This document shows positions 53,547 to 63,000 of a DNA stretch of 64,000 bases, piece by piece. The position numbers and the translations under genes are program-made. The stretch lies in contig NZ_FNQB01000002.1 of the NCBI RefSeq assembly GCF_900107455.1, forward strand, positions 868,001 to 932,000, written 5' to 3'. The stretch is from Asanoa ishikariensis (GTDB taxonomy: Bacteria > Actinomycetota > Actinomycetes > Mycobacteriales > Micromonosporaceae). The notes below the pieces were generated by a model. The model saw nothing but the letters and a program-made list of their open reading frames with translations. It did no database searches and had not been told where the DNA came from. How positions within the stretch are numbered: the stretch's first letter is position 1; every line of letters starts with the position of its first letter.

Positions 53547-53945
53547 TTACTTAGGCGCGGGCGGGTCTTCCTTTTCCTTGCGTAGGTCTTCCTCGCGCCG
53601 ACGTAGGTCGGCCTCCCAACGCTCGAAGAGCTCGGTGTCTTCCTTGCTTCGTTGGTCGAGTGACTTGAGGAACTCGGGGTCGTCGTCCGGCGCCTGCTGA
53701 CGCGGCCGTTCGTTTTCCGGGAAGCCGCTGCCCGGGCGCCGACTCCCGGCCGCCGGACGCGACGCGGGCCGCCCCGCGAGGAACCAGGCCACGCCGCCGA
53801 CCAGGGGGAAGAACAGGATGATGAGCACCCAGGCGATGCGCGGCAACGCCCGGATCTCGCTCTCGTCGGCGGACAGGCAGCTGATCAGTGCGGCCACAGC
53901 CAGCACGAGCTGGGCCACGAAGAGGAGTCCGTAGAGGCGCACCAT
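53547..53945 (-). CDS. PLDc_N-domain small membrane protein
   Basis: 132 residues. Two membrane helices (about 4-24 and 36-56) frame the phospholipase D N-terminal-type motif RIAWVLIILFFPLVGGVAWF and LAGRP. A charged tail rich in Arg/Glu/Pro with coiled-coil character follows (TELFERWEADLRRREEDLRK). No catalytic HKD domain is present, so this is the stand-alone form common in actinobacteria, of unknown function. The start is ATG 53945; the longer in-frame extension adds an unlikely leader. Confidence 0.85.
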   Translation of the reverse strand: MVRLYGLLFVAQLVLAVAALISCLSADESEIRALPRIAWVLIILFFPLVGGVAWFLAGRPASRPAAGSRRPGSGFPENERPRQQAPDDDPEFLKSLDQRSKEDTELFERWEADLRRREEDLRKEKEDPPAPK

Positions 53946-54006
53946 GCGGACATGATGGACCGTCCGTGCCAGTTGCGGCCACCCCATGGCGTTGCCAAAA
54001 CGGTTG

Positions 54007-54348
54007 TCACAGGGTGAAGAGCATCAACAACCCCAGGACGGCGTACCCGGGAGCGATCAACGCGGCCACCGTCAGCATCCGCGGAGTCACTGGTGAAACG
54101 GGCCGTGACCGGCCGGAAAGCTGCCGCAGCCGACCGAGCACCCACAGCCCGGCGGCGCCCCAGCCGGCGATGGACACGGCGGCGAACACCACGCCCGCTG
54201 TGCCGTGCCGGACACCGAACCGGGCGGCGAGCACCGCCGTCACGGCGAGCGTCAGCACGGTGCGGCCCCAGGCCAGCCGGGTGCGGATCCACGCGACGCC
54301 GGTGTCGACGACCCGGAAGTCGGCCCCCTCCGGGGCCGGCTCAGCCAC
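54007..54348 (-). CDS. DUF202-family membrane protein (second of pair)
   Basis: 113 residues with three membrane helices. The DUF202 hallmark DTGVAWIRTRLAWGRTVLTL lies before the first helix. The start is GTG 54348. It follows the other DUF202 gene by 23 bp, so the two are probably one operon and may assemble together. The family (including E. coli YidH and YidG, which are also encoded as neighbours) has no established function. Confidence 0.85.
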   Translation of the reverse strand: MAEPAPEGADFRVVDTGVAWIRTRLAWGRTVLTLAVTAVLAARFGVRHGTAGVVFAAVSIAGWGAAGLWVLGRLRQLSGRSRPVSPVTPRMLTVAALIAPGYAVLGLLMLFTL

Positions 54349-54371
54349 GGGCCGTCTCGTTCCGGCGTCGG

Positions 54372-54743
54372 TCAGCCACGGGCGGCCTGCACCAGGACGG
54401 CCACCACGAGCAACAGCGCACCGGCGGCGACCAGGATGGACAGCAGGGCGGGAAACCGCGACGGCGGCAGGTCGCGGCGTTGCCGCATGGCCCGCTCGGC
54501 GCGTGCCCAGTGGTCGACCGCACGCAGTGCGACGAAGCCGCCGATCACCAGCAGCGCCACCGCGATGACCTCGCGCAGGTGGGCGATGCCGAGCACCGGC
54601 AGGAACTGCGCGGCGGCCAGGCCGCCCGCGACCAACGCCAGCGCGGTGCGGATCCAGGCCAGGAACGTGCGCTCGTTCGCCAGCGAGAACCGGTAGTCCG
54701 GGGTCTCACCCACGTCCTGGGGGTCGAACCACCGCTTGATCAC
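54372..54743 (-). CDS. DUF202-family membrane protein, YidH-like (first of pair)
   Basis: 123 residues: VGETPDYRFSLANERTFLAW, then [18 protein letters not shown], the YidH-type DUF202 signature. Three membrane helices are predicted, with a basic loop (RAERAMRQRRDLPPSRF) between the second and third. The start is GTG 54743. It is divergent from a GNAT gene, with a perfect CTGTCGACAG palindrome in the 39-bp gap. The function is unknown. Confidence 0.87.
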   Translation of the reverse strand: MIKRWFDPQDVGETPDYRFSLANERTFLAWIRTALALVAGGLAAAQFLPVLGIAHLREVIAVALLVIGGFVALRAVDHWARAERAMRQRRDLPPSRFPALLSILVAAGALLLVVAVLVQAARG

Positions 54744-54754
54744 GTACCGATTAT

Positions 54755-54776
54755 CTGTCGACAGGTCGCCTAACCT
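54755..54776. promoter_or_regulatory. Divergent promoter region with palindrome CTGTCGACAG
   Basis: A perfect 10-bp palindrome (54755-54764) is followed by TAACCT (54771-54776), a -10 that lies six bases before the GTG of the GNAT gene. The palindrome sits in the spacer of that promoter and could control it and the DUF202 pair. Confidence 0.4.
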
Positions 54777-54782
54777 GAGCCG

Positions 54783-55580
54783 GTGACTGAACTGGACATC
54801 ACCGCCCTGCGTGACGCGTACGACAGCCAGCTCCGCGCCTACGATCCCGAGCTGCCCGGAGTGACGGTCGAGTTCGACGGTCCGCTCAAGCGGGCGTCCG
54901 CGATGATGGGCGGCGGCTACATCGTCTACCAGGACCTCGGCGGTCTCGCCGGCGCCGAGCTCGACGAGCTGATCGCCCGCCAGCGTGACCACTTCCGCGA
55001 CCGTGGCGAGCAGGTCGAGTGGAAGCTGCACGGCCACGACGAGCCGGCCGACCTCGCCGAGCGGCTCACGGCGCACGGTTTCGTGGCCGAGGAGCGCGAG
55101 ACCGTCGTGATCGGCCCGGTGGCGCCGCTGGCGGCCGCGCTGCCGGTGGTGCCGGCCGGTGTGCGGTTGCGCGACGTCAGTCAGCGCGCCGACTTCGACA
55201 GCATCGTGCGCATGGAAGCGGCGGTCTGGGGCGACGACCGGAGCTGGATCGCCGACATGCTCGAGGAGGAGAGCGCCGCCCACCCGACCGACCTCGTCGT
55301 GACGGTGGCCGAAGACGTCGAGACCGGCGAGGTGGTCAGCGCCGGTTGGGTCCGCTTCGTGCCGGGCACGGCGTTCGCGACGCTGTGGGGCGGCTCGACG
55401 CTGCCCGCGTACCGGCGGCGCGGCATCTATCGGGCGCTCGTCGCCCACCGGGCACGCCTCGCGGAGGTCAACGGATTCACGCTGCTCCAGGTCGACGCGT
55501 CCGAGGACAGCCGGCCGATCCTGGAGCGGCTGGGCTTTGTGGCGGTCACCACCACGACGCCGTACGTCTACCATCCGTGA
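54783..55580 (+). CDS. GNAT-family N-acetyltransferase
   Basis: 265 residues. The C-terminal domain has GNAT elements: VSAGWVRFVPGTAFATLWGG, LPAYRRRGIYRALVAHRARL (acetyl-CoA pyrophosphate loop) and a final strand ILERLGFVAVTTTTPYVY. The N-terminal 110 residues look like a degenerate second GNAT-like half. The start is GTG 54783, six bases after TAACCT, so probably leaderless. The stop overlaps the next gene (GTGA). The acceptor substrate cannot be deduced. Confidence 0.87.
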   Translation: MTELDITALRDAYDSQLRAYDPELPGVTVEFDGPLKRASAMMGGGYIVYQDLGGLAGAELDELIARQRDHFRDRGEQVEWKLHGHDEPADLAERLTAHGFVAEERETVVIGPVAPLAAALPVVPAGVRLRDVSQRADFDSIVRMEAAVWGDDRSWIADMLEEESAAHPTDLVVTVAEDVETGEVVSAGWVRFVPGTAFATLWGGSTLPAYRRRGIYRALVAHRARLAEVNGFTLLQVDASEDSRPILERLGFVAVTTTTPYVYHP

Positions 55581-55978
55581 TCGTGACTGAGCTGACCGAT
55601 CACGAACGGGCGACCCTCAAACGCGCTGCCTTCGGCGTGGTCTACCTGGTCTCCAACGCGGACCCCGGCTTCCTGGCGATGCTGCGGGAGAGCGTCGCGG
55701 CGTCCGGCGCGTTCACCGGCGCCCGCGGACTGGCCCGCGACGTGCTGACCAGCGGCAGCTTGCCGAGGTTCCCGCGCCGGGACCCGGGGCGGGTCGAGGC
55801 CGAGGTGCTGCCCGCGTTGACCGAGTCGCTGGCGATTCTGCGCGCGAAGGCACCCGACGAGGTCGACAACTACCGCGACGCGGTGTTGTCGGCGGCGCAG
55901 CGGGCCGCGGAGGCGGCACACGGTGTGCGACCTTCCGAGGCGGCTGTCCTGGCGAAGGTGCGTGCCGCGCTCGCCTGA
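55577..55978 (+). CDS. Hypothetical helical protein
   Basis: 133 residues, mostly alpha-helical, beginning MIVTELTDHERATLKRAAFG. No known domain is recognised. Features are GVVYLVSNADPGFLAMLRES and LRAKAPDEVDNYRDAVLSAA. It starts in a GTGA overlap with the GNAT gene (or GTG 55583), so the two are coupled and may act together. High third-position GC and the overlap argue that it is real. Confidence 0.7.
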   Translation: MIVTELTDHERATLKRAAFGVVYLVSNADPGFLAMLRESVAASGAFTGARGLARDVLTSGSLPRFPRRDPGRVEAEVLPALTESLAILRAKAPDEVDNYRDAVLSAAQRAAEAAHGVRPSEAAVLAKVRAALA

Positions 55979-56020
55979 CGGGCGTGAGCCGTGTCACGCT
56001 GATGGTCGGCTGAGCCGATG

Positions 56021-56037
56021 CTACTGGCGGGTAAGTT
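56021..56037 (+). promoter_or_regulatory. Shared operator-like element in the etfBA promoter
   Basis: CTACTGGCGGGTAAGTT matches the element before the IlvG-like gene (14 of 17 positions). TAAGTT may serve as -10, giving a leader of about 110 bases to etfB. The rest of the 176-bp gap holds a GC-rich stretch and AGGAGG at about 12 bases before the etfB start; I see nothing else in it. Confidence 0.55.
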
Positions 56038-56154
56038 AGCTCTCGGTGGCGGGTGGGAAACTCCACACCGCCGCCAGATTGACCCGGCCTTCCGCCGCCC
56101 GGCAGGCTGCGGCCTAAGTGCGCGTTAACCAACCAGGAGGGTCGTCGAAACGCG

Positions 56155-56931
56155 ATGAACATCGTCGTCCTCGTCAAGCAGGTGCCTGACTCCGGCTCGG
56201 AGCGCAACCTCGCTGGCGACAACACGGTCGAACGTCAGTCGGCCAACAACGTCATCAACGAGATGGACGAGTACGCCATCGAGGCGGCGTTGAAGATCCA
56301 GGAAGCGCATGGCGGCGAGGTCACGATCCTCACCATGGGCCCCGAGCGCGCGACGGAGTCGATCCGCAAGGCGCTGTCGATGGGACCGGACAAGGCCGTG
56401 CACGTCCTCGACGACGCCCTGCACGGATCGTGCGCCGTGGCCACGTCCAAGGTGCTGGCCGCCGCCCTCGGCACGCTCAACCCGGACCTGATCATCGCCG
56501 GCGCGGAGTCCACCGACGGCCGCGTGCAGGTGATGCCGCACATGATCGCGGAGCGGCTCGGCGTCGCGGCGCTGACCGGCGCCCGCAAGCTGACCGTCGA
56601 CGGCGGCACGCTGACCATCGAGCGGCAGACCGAGGAGGGCTACGAGGTGGTCACCGCCGCCACGCCCGCCGTGGTGTCGGTCTGGGACACGATCAACGAG
56701 CCGCGCTACCCCTCGTTCAAGGGCATCATGGCCGCCAAGAAGAAGCCGGTGCAGACCCTGGCTCTGGCCGACCTGGGTGTCGAGGCGGGCGAGGTCGGCT
56801 TCGCCGGCGCCACCTCCGAGGTCGTCGAGCACGCGAAGCGGCCGGCCCGCGCCGGTGGCCAGAAGGTCGCCGACGACGGCAACGGCGGCGTCGCGCTGGT
56901 CGAATACCTGTCGTCCGAGAAGTTCGTCTGA
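56155..56931 (+). CDS. etfB: Electron transfer flavoprotein subunit beta
   Basis: 258 residues beginning MNIVVLVKQVPDSGSERNL, the classic EtfB start. The AMP-binding domain includes GAESTDGRVQVMPHMIAERL and the recognition-loop region follows (PRYPSFKGIMAAKKKPV), the site that docks acyl-CoA dehydrogenases. With EtfA it passes electrons from dehydrogenases to the quinone pool through ETF:quinone oxidoreductase. ATG 56155; etfA follows 18 bp later. No acyl-CoA dehydrogenase is adjacent. Confidence 0.96.
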   Translation: MNIVVLVKQVPDSGSERNLAGDNTVERQSANNVINEMDEYAIEAALKIQEAHGGEVTILTMGPERATESIRKALSMGPDKAVHVLDDALHGSCAVATSKVLAAALGTLNPDLIIAGAESTDGRVQVMPHMIAERLGVAALTGARKLTVDGGTLTIERQTEEGYEVVTAATPAVVSVWDTINEPRYPSFKGIMAAKKKPVQTLALADLGVEAGEVGFAGATSEVVEHAKRPARAGGQKVADDGNGGVALVEYLSSEKFV

Positions 56932-56949
56932 GCAGGGGGAGGCATAAAC

Positions 56950-57909
56950 ATGGCTGAGGTATTGGTCCTGGTCGAGGCCACCCGCGACTTCACGGTCAAG
57001 AAGGTCACCCTGGAGCTGCTCACGCTGGCCCGCACCCTGGGTAGCCCGTCGGCGGTCGTGTTCGGCGCGAGCGGTGCCGCCGCCGCGCTGGCCGACAAGC
57101 TGGGGGAATACGGCGCGGAGAAGATCTACGCCGGCGAGGGCGACGAGATCGACGGCCACCTGGTGGCGCCGAAGGCGACCACCCTGGCCGCGCTGGTCAA
57201 GCGGGTGCAGCCGGCCGCCGTGCTGCTCCCGTCCACCCAGGAAGGCAAGGAGATCGCCGGCCGGCTGGCCGTCAAGCTCGACAACGGCCTGCTCACCGAC
57301 GTGGTCGAGCTGACCGCCGACGGCGTGGCCACCCAGCCGGCGTTCGCCGGCCAGGTCGTCGTCAAGTCGAAGGTCACCCGCGGCATCCCCATCGCCACCG
57401 TCCGCCCGAACTCCCTGACGCCGACCCCGGCAGCGGCGTCGCCCCAGGTCGAGGCCCTGGAGATCAGCCTCGGCGCGGCCGACACCCTGGCCAAGGTGGT
57501 CGACCGGGTGATCGAGCAGAAGGGCTCGCGCCCGGAGCTCACCGAGGCGTCCGTGGTCGTCTCCGGTGGTCGTGGCGTCGGCAGCGGCGACAACTTCAAG
57601 CTGGTCGAGGAGCTGGCCGACCTGCTCGGCGGCGCGGTTGGCGCGTCCCGCGCGGCGGTCGACTCGGGCTTCTACCCGCACCAGTTCCAGGTCGGGCAGA
57701 CCGGCAAGACCGTGTCGCCGCAGCTCTACATCGCACTGGGCATCTCCGGCGCGATCCAGCACCGGGCCGGCATGCAGACCTCGAAGACGATCGTGGCGGT
57801 CAACAAGGACGCCGAGGCGCCGATCTTCGAGCTGGCCGACTACGGCGTGGTCGGCGACCTCTTCAAGGTCGTCCCGCAGGCCGCGGAGGAGATCCGCAAG
57901 CGCAAGTGA
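56950..57909 (+). CDS. etfA: Electron transfer flavoprotein subunit alpha
   Basis: 319 residues. The N-terminal domain starts [20 protein letters not shown]. The C-terminal FAD domain has [57 protein letters not shown] and the closing [14 protein letters not shown]. All conserved FAD contacts are visible, so it should be active with EtfB. GGGGGAGG lies upstream of ATG 56950. Palindromic element C follows the stop and is likely the terminator. Confidence 0.96.
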   Translation: MAEVLVLVEATRDFTVKKVTLELLTLARTLGSPSAVVFGASGAAAALADKLGEYGAEKIYAGEGDEIDGHLVAPKATTLAALVKRVQPAAVLLPSTQEGKEIAGRLAVKLDNGLLTDVVELTADGVATQPAFAGQVVVKSKVTRGIPIATVRPNSLTPTPAAASPQVEALEISLGAADTLAKVVDRVIEQKGSRPELTEASVVVSGGRGVGSGDNFKLVEELADLLGGAVGASRAAVDSGFYPHQFQVGQTGKTVSPQLYIALGISGAIQHRAGMQTSKTIVAVNKDAEAPIFELADYGVVGDLFKVVPQAAEEIRKRK

Positions 57910-57913
57910 CGCG

Positions 57914-57962
57914 AAGGAAGGGTCCCTTGTCAACGCCGTGCGTTAACAAGGGACCCTTCCTT
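57914..57962. repeat. Dispersed palindromic element, copy C
   Basis: A 23-bp stem (57914-57936 with 57940-57962) has one mismatch and a three-base loop. The arms contain AAGGGTCCCTT / AAGGGACCCTT plus GTTAACGC (GTCAACGC in the left arm). It lies between etfA and the cysteine desulfurase gene and could end etfBA transcription. It is the most symmetrical of the three copies. Confidence 0.9.
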
Positions 57963-57993
57963 ACGTAAGGACCGCACGGGGCTACGCTGAACC

Positions 57994-59163
57994 GTGATGG
58001 CATACCTGGACCACGCCGCCACTACCCCGATGCTCGACGAGGCGATCGAGGCCTACGCCGCTACGGCACGGGAGGTCGGCAACCCTTCGTCGCTGCACGC
58101 GGCTGGGCGCTGCGCGCGCCGGCACGTCGAGGAGTCCCGCGAGCGGATCGCGGCTGCCCTGGGCGCCCGGCCCTCTGAGGTGATCTTCACGGGCGGCGGC
58201 ACCGAAGCCGACAACCTGGCGGTCAAGGGCATCTTCTGGGCGCGCCGGGCCGAGCGGCCGGGGCGCGTCCGGGTGATCGCGAGCTCCGTCGAACACCACG
58301 CCGTCCTCGACTCGGTGGAGTGGCTGGTCCGGCACGAGGGCGCCGCCGCCACCTGGCTGCCGGTCGACGAGGCCGGGCGGCTCGACCCGGCCAGCCTGGC
58401 CGAAGCCCTCGACGACGACGTCGCCCTGGTCACCGCCATGTGGGCCAACAACGAGGTCGGCACCGTCCAGCCGGTCACCGAACTGGCCGCGCTGGCCGCC
58501 GCCGCCCAGGTGCCGTTCCACACCGACGCGGTGCAGGCGGTCGGCCAGGTGCCGGTCGACTTCGCCGCCAGCGGTGCCGCCGCGCTCACCGTCACCGGCC
58601 ACAAGCTGGGCGGCCCGGTCGGCGTCGGCGCCCTGCTGCTCGGCCGCGACGTCGCCGCCACGCCCTTGCTGCACGGGGGCGGCCAGGAGCGCGACGTGCG
58701 CTCCGGCACGCTCGACGCACCCGGCATCGTCGCCTTCGCGGTCGCGGTGGAGCGCAGCGTCAAGACCCAGCGGGAGTACGCCGCCCGGATCGCCGCCCTC
58801 CGCGACGCGCTGGTCGCCGGCGTGCGCGGGGTCGCGCCGGACGTGATCTACAACGGCGACCCGGTTGACCGGCTGCCCAGCAACGCGCACTTCTCGTTCC
58901 CCGGCTGCGAGGGCGACGCGCTGTTGCTGCTCCTCGACGCCCAGGGCGTCGCCTGCTCGACGGGTTCGGCCTGCTCGGCCGGGGTCGCGCAGCCCTCGCA
59001 CGTGCTGATCGCCATGGGCAACGACGACGACCGGGCGCGGTCCTCGCTGCGCTTCACGCTCGGGCACACCTCGACCCAGGCCGACGTCGACGCGCTGGTC
59101 GCCGCGCTGCCGGCAGCGGTCGAGCGGGCCCGCCGGGCCGGGATGATCAAGTCGTCCCGGTGA
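57994..59163 (+). CDS. Cysteine desulfurase (IscS/NifS type)
   Basis: 389 residues. PLP lysine Lys204 is in TGHKLGG and the persulfide cysteine Cys327 in STGSACSAG, both intact; [10 protein letters not shown] opens the protein and [12 protein letters not shown] lies centrally. It moves sulfur from cysteine to acceptors. The adjacent MnmA gene, 25 bp downstream, is the obvious recipient for 2-thiouridine in tRNA, and Fe-S assembly is also possible. TACGCT (57983-57988) precedes GTG 57994 by five bases and ATG 57997 by eight, so the message is probably leaderless; the exact start is unsettled by one residue. Confidence 0.94.
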   Translation: MMAYLDHAATTPMLDEAIEAYAATAREVGNPSSLHAAGRCARRHVEESRERIAAALGARPSEVIFTGGGTEADNLAVKGIFWARRAERPGRVRVIASSVEHHAVLDSVEWLVRHEGAAATWLPVDEAGRLDPASLAEALDDDVALVTAMWANNEVGTVQPVTELAALAAAAQVPFHTDAVQAVGQVPVDFAASGAAALTVTGHKLGGPVGVGALLLGRDVAATPLLHGGGQERDVRSGTLDAPGIVAFAVAVERSVKTQREYAARIAALRDALVAGVRGVAPDVIYNGDPVDRLPSNAHFSFPGCEGDALLLLLDAQGVACSTGSACSAGVAQPSHVLIAMGNDDDRARSSLRFTLGHTSTQADVDALVAALPAAVERARRAGMIKSSR

Positions 59164-59188
59164 CGGCCCACCGCGTACCCTTGCCGCT

Positions 59189-60259
59189 GTGAGGGTTCTA
59201 GCAGCGATGTCCGGCGGGGTCGACTCCGCCGTCGCGGCCGCGCGTGCCGCGGCGGCCGGGCACGACGTCACCGGCGTGCACCTGGCGCTGTCGCGCAATC
59301 CGCAGACCTACCGGTCCGGCGCGCGGGGCTGCTGCACGCTCGAAGACTCCCGCGACGCCCGCCGCGCCGCAGACGTGATCGGCATCCCGTTCTACGTGTG
59401 GGACATGGCCGACCGGTTCCACGAAGACGTCGTCGACGACTTCGTCGCGGAATATGCCGCGGGCCGCACGCCCAACCCCTGCCTGCGCTGCAACGAGAAG
59501 ATCAAGTTCGCGGCGGTGCTCGACCGGGCGATCGCGCTCGGCTTCGACGCGGTGGTCACCGGGCACCACGCTCGCCTCGGCGCCGACGGCCTGCTGCGGC
59601 GCAGCGTCGACCTGCCCAAGGACCAGTCCTACGTGCTGGCCGTGCTCAACCGCGAGCAGCTCGACCGGTCGATGTTCCCGCTCGGCGACACGACCAAGGC
59701 CCAGGTCCGCGCGGAGGCAGCGGCGCGCGGCCTGTCCGTGGCCGACAAGCCCGACTCGCACGACATCTGCTTCATCGCCGACGGCGACACCCGCGGCTTC
59801 CTGGCCGAGCGCCTGGGCGAGGAGCCCGGCGACATCGTCGACGCGCTGACCGGCGCGGTGGTCGGCTCGCACGCCGGCGCCTACGCCTACACGGTCGGCC
59901 AGCGTCGCGGCCTCAACATCGGCGTGCCGGCGCCGGACGGCAAGCCCCGCTACGTGCTGTCGATCACGCCGGTCACCAACACCGTCACGGTCGGCCCGGC
60001 CGAGTCGCTCGAGGTCGGCACCGTGGCCGGCGATCGTCCGGTGTGGACCGGCGGCGCGCTGCCGGACGGCCCGGTCGAGTGCGAGGTGCAGCTACGCGCG
60101 CACGGCACCCCGGTGCCGGCCGTGGTCACCCTCGCCGACGGCGTGCTGACCGCCGAGCTCCGCAGCCCGGCCCGCGGCGTCGCCCCGGGCCAGGCCGTGG
60201 TGGCCTACCGCCCGGACCCAGCCGGCGACATCGTCCTCGGCTCAGCCACCATCAGCTAG
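59189..60259 (+). CDS. mnmA: tRNA-specific 2-thiouridylase
   Basis: 356 residues. The PP-loop is SGGVDS (8-13). Catalytic Cys98 ([14 protein letters not shown]) and Cys194 ([11 protein letters not shown]) are both present, and [10 protein letters not shown] and a C-terminal beta-barrel follow. It adds sulfur to uridine 34 of Lys, Glu and Gln tRNAs, taking it from the desulfurase encoded just upstream. TACCCT at 59176-59181 lies seven bases before GTG 59189, so it may have its own leaderless promoter in addition to read-through. The stop overlaps the convergent reductase gene by four bases. Confidence 0.96.
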   Translation: MRVLAAMSGGVDSAVAAARAAAAGHDVTGVHLALSRNPQTYRSGARGCCTLEDSRDARRAADVIGIPFYVWDMADRFHEDVVDDFVAEYAAGRTPNPCLRCNEKIKFAAVLDRAIALGFDAVVTGHHARLGADGLLRRSVDLPKDQSYVLAVLNREQLDRSMFPLGDTTKAQVRAEAAARGLSVADKPDSHDICFIADGDTRGFLAERLGEEPGDIVDALTGAVVGSHAGAYAYTVGQRRGLNIGVPAPDGKPRYVLSITPVTNTVTVGPAESLEVGTVAGDRPVWTGGALPDGPVECEVQLRAHGTPVPAVVTLADGVLTAELRSPARGVAPGQAVVAYRPDPAGDIVLGSATIS

Positions 60260-61611
60260 TCGCCCGCTAGGGCGAACCTTTCCGCGTGCACCTGGCGCTT
60301 GGGCACGCCGATCTGCTTGAGCGACTTCAGGACCGCGTCGGTCATCGCGGGCGGCCCGCACACGTACACGTCGCGCTCGCGGATGTCCGGCACCAGCGCC
60401 GACAGGTTCTCGGGCGCGAACGGTCGGTTGGGCGGGTCGCCCGCGCCGGTGCGGCCGGTCAGCAGGTGCACGGTGACGCCCTGCGTGGTCACGTAGTGGC
60501 CCAGCTCCGAGAGCAGCACCGCGTCGTCCTCGGTCGGCACCCGGTAGAGCACCGTGACCGGCCCGGTCAGCTCACCGAGCAGCGACCGGATCGGGGTGAT
60601 CCCGACCCCGCCGGCGATCAGCAGCGTGGCCTCGCGGGTGCGGTGCAGAGTGGTGAACGCGCCGTACGGACCCTCGACGAAGACCCGCGCGCCGACCGGC
60701 AGGTGCCGCAGCCCCGTGCTGGTCTTGCCCACCGCCCGCGCGGTCAGCCGGAGCACCTCGCCGTCCGGCGTCGACGAGATCGAGAACGGGTTGGCCTGCC
60801 ACCAGCGGCCCTTGGTCAGGAACCGCCAGATGAAGAACTGGCCGGCCCGCGCCTCGAGCCCGGCCAGGTCGCGGCCGGTCACGTAGACCGAGGTGACGTT
60901 GTCGGCCTCGGGCACCACGGCGGCCACCCGGAGCTTGTGCCGGGCGTTGCGGACCAGCGGCGTGACCGCCCGCCCGTGCAGCAGGGCGACGATCACCACT
61001 CCCCAGAGCCCCCACCAGTACGCCGTGCTCAGCGGGTTGGCCCGGAAGCTGCTGCCCTCGTAGAGCTGGTGCAGCACGGCCAGCGTGACAGCGGCGTAGA
61101 GCAGCAGGTGGATGGCGTGCCAGAGCTCGTAGGAGAGCCGGCGGCGGGCGAACCGCACCGAGAGCGCCACGACGATCACGATCAACGCCACGGCCAGCAT
61201 GCCGAGCAGTGTCGGGAAGATGCCGAGAAAGACGTCGATCTGGGCGAAGACCGAAATGTTGGCGAGTTGGGCGTACCCCGTCAGGATGAAGCTCGCGTGC
61301 AGCACCACCGCCCAGAACAGGGCGAACCCGGTCCAGCGGTGCCAAGCGGTCAGCTTGTCGGGGCCGATCCAGGCGTCCAGCCAGGGCATCCGGGCCACCA
61401 GCACGAGCTGCAGCATCATCAGCAGCGCGGCGTGCAGCGCGATGAACTTGGCGGTGCCGATCAGCGCGTTCTTCGCCGGGTCGCCCGTGAAGAACAGGAC
61501 CTCGACGATCAGCACGTTGGCGACCAGCGCACCCCACACGGCGTATCTGGCCGTCCGGGCCTGGTTGGTGGTGGCGCGGCGCGCCTGTGCCGTCGGCGCG
61601 GTCGCGGTCAT
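60256..61611 (-). CDS. Ferric-reductase-like membrane flavoprotein (ferredoxin reductase family)
   Basis: 451 residues. Six membrane helices (about 25-215) with histidines suited to two b-type hemes ([38 protein letters not shown]) form a ferric-reductase domain. An FAD domain ([22 protein letters not shown]) and an NAD(P)H domain ([29 protein letters not shown]) complete it. It should carry electrons from cytoplasmic NAD(P)H across the membrane to iron, copper or oxygen. ATG 61611 is chosen; in-frame sequence upstream is antisense to the next gene. No regulator or iron carrier is adjacent. Confidence 0.9.
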   Translation of the reverse strand: MTATAPTAQARRATTNQARTARYAVWGALVANVLIVEVLFFTGDPAKNALIGTAKFIALHAALLMMLQLVLVARMPWLDAWIGPDKLTAWHRWTGFALFWAVVLHASFILTGYAQLANISVFAQIDVFLGIFPTLLGMLAVALIVIVVALSVRFARRRLSYELWHAIHLLLYAAVTLAVLHQLYEGSSFRANPLSTAYWWGLWGVVIVALLHGRAVTPLVRNARHKLRVAAVVPEADNVTSVYVTGRDLAGLEARAGQFFIWRFLTKGRWWQANPFSISSTPDGEVLRLTARAVGKTSTGLRHLPVGARVFVEGPYGAFTTLHRTREATLLIAGGVGITPIRSLLGELTGPVTVLYRVPTEDDAVLLSELGHYVTTQGVTVHLLTGRTGAGDPPNRPFAPENLSALVPDIRERDVYVCGPPAMTDAVLKSLKQIGVPKRQVHAERFALAGD

Positions 61612-61689
61612 GAGCGGTCTCCTGTCACCGTCGAGCTTCCCGCTATGACTACGGGGTTCCGGCGAGAGTAGTTCAGCTAGGGTGCCTGC

Positions 61690-62433
61690 ATGCTGACCCG
61701 CGCGTGGGGAATCGCCCGATCGTTGATTATCTATCACGGCCAGCCTGGTCGGCACCGCCGGCTCGTCCGCTTCTACGGGCAGTTTCTCGGCCCCGGCGAC
61801 GTCGCCTTCGACATCGGCGCGCACGTCGGCAGTCGGGTCCGGGCCTGGCGGTCGCTTGGCGCGCGAGTGATCGCCGTCGAGCCCCAACCTGACCTGCTGC
61901 GCGTGCTGCGCACCTTCTTCGGCCGCGACGACCAGGTCGTGATCGCCCCGGTCGCCGTCGGCGCCACACCCGGCACCGCCCAGTTGGCCCTGTCCACCGC
62001 GACGCCCACGGTCTCGACCCTGTCCACCTCGTGGCGCGACACGGTCTCCGCGGACCGCAGCTTCGCCAAGGTCCGCTGGGATCGCTCGGTCGAGGTGCCG
62101 GTGACGACCCTGGACGAAATGATCAAGGAGTACGGCGAGCCGGCCTTCTGCAAGATCGACGTGGAGGGCTTCGAGGCCGAGGTGCTGGCCGGGCTGTCCA
62201 ACCCGGTGCGGGCGCTGAGCTTCGAATACCTGCCGATGGCGCACGACGCCGGGCTGGCGGTGCTCGGCCAGGTCGAGGCGCTGGGCGACTACGAGTACAA
62301 CTACTCGCCGGTCGAGACCATGCGCTGGGCCCGCGAGTCGTGGATGAGCGCGGCGGAGCTCGTCGCCCTGTTCGGCGAGATCCGTCCGACGGGCCGTTCC
62401 GGCGACGTGTACGCCCGCCTCCGCGCGTCGTGA
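61690..62433 (+). CDS. FkbM-family methyltransferase
   Basis: 247 residues. The SAM-binding Rossmann motifs are VAFDIGAHVGSRV (about 38-50) and VIAVEPQPDLLRVL, and the FkbM domain signature DVEGFEAEVLAGL comes later. These enzymes O-methylate sugars, polyketides or glycolipids; the acceptor here is unknown. TAGGGT (61678-61683) precedes ATG 61690 by six bases, so the message is probably leaderless. The stop overlaps the next gene (GTGA), making a two-gene operon. Confidence 0.88.
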   Translation: MLTRAWGIARSLIIYHGQPGRHRRLVRFYGQFLGPGDVAFDIGAHVGSRVRAWRSLGARVIAVEPQPDLLRVLRTFFGRDDQVVIAPVAVGATPGTAQLALSTATPTVSTLSTSWRDTVSADRSFAKVRWDRSVEVPVTTLDEMIKEYGEPAFCKIDVEGFEAEVLAGLSNPVRALSFEYLPMAHDAGLAVLGQVEALGDYEYNYSPVETMRWARESWMSAAELVALFGEIRPTGRSGDVYARLRAS

Positions 62434-62963
62434 ACCGCGCCGTCATCCTGCTCACCGGCATCCAGGCGGCGGGCAAGTCGACGGTGGCCCAGGCGCTCGC
62501 GGAGCGGCTGCCGCGCTCGGCGCACGTGCGCGGCGACGTGTTCCGCCGGATGGTCGTCAGCGGGCGGGCCGAGATGAGTCCGGTGCCGTCGGCAGAAGCG
62601 CTCGCGCAGCTCCGCCTGCGATACCGGCTGGCCGCCCAGGTCAGCGACGCCTACTTCGAGGCGGGGCTGACGGTGGTCACCCAGGACGTCATCCTCGGAG
62701 AGTCCCTGGGGGAGATGGTCGGCCTGATCAAGAGCCGTCCGCTGCTGGTGGTCGTGCTCGCGCCGCGGCCGGCCGCGATCGCCGAGCGAGAGGCCGGGCG
62801 GGGCAAGGTCGCCTACGGGACCTTCGCGATCGAGCAGCTCGAACGGGTGCTGCGTGACGAGACGCCGCGGATCGGGTTGTGGCTGGACACGTCGGAGCAG
62901 ACGGTCGCCGAGACGGTGGACGAGATCCTGGCCAGGGCGTGGACCGAAGCGATGGTGCCGTGA
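62430..62963 (+). CDS. Small P-loop kinase/ATPase (AAA_33, zeta or chloramphenicol phosphotransferase-like)
   Basis: 177 residues. Walker A is GIQAAGKST (residues 10-18). VRGDVFRRMVVSG and VVTQDVILGESLGEMV follow, typical of small P-loop kinases related to gluconokinase and chloramphenicol 3-O-phosphotransferase. It likely phosphorylates a small molecule; the target is unknown. GTG 62430 overlaps the FkbM stop. A zeta-toxin role is unlikely because no antitoxin gene accompanies it. Confidence 0.85.
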   Translation: MNRAVILLTGIQAAGKSTVAQALAERLPRSAHVRGDVFRRMVVSGRAEMSPVPSAEALAQLRLRYRLAAQVSDAYFEAGLTVVTQDVILGESLGEMVGLIKSRPLLVVVLAPRPAAIAEREAGRGKVAYGTFAIEQLERVLRDETPRIGLWLDTSEQTVAETVDEILARAWTEAMVP

Positions 62964-62995
62964 GGGTGCCCGCCGGCGCGCTCGGCAGGCAGCCC
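62964..62995. terminator. Imperfect hairpin between the kinase gene and the cysteine-peptide gene
   Basis: GGGTGCCCGCCG can pair with CGGCAGGCAGCCC with two bulges. It begins directly after the kinase stop and lies a few bases beyond the minus-strand stop of the small peptide, so it may end both transcripts. Confidence 0.45.
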
Positions 62996-63000
62996 GCTGT

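Noticed and set aside
62430-62963. Zeta-type toxin of a toxin-antitoxin pair
   Set aside because: No small antitoxin gene precedes it. It is fused into a GTGA overlap with an FkbM methyltransferase gene.
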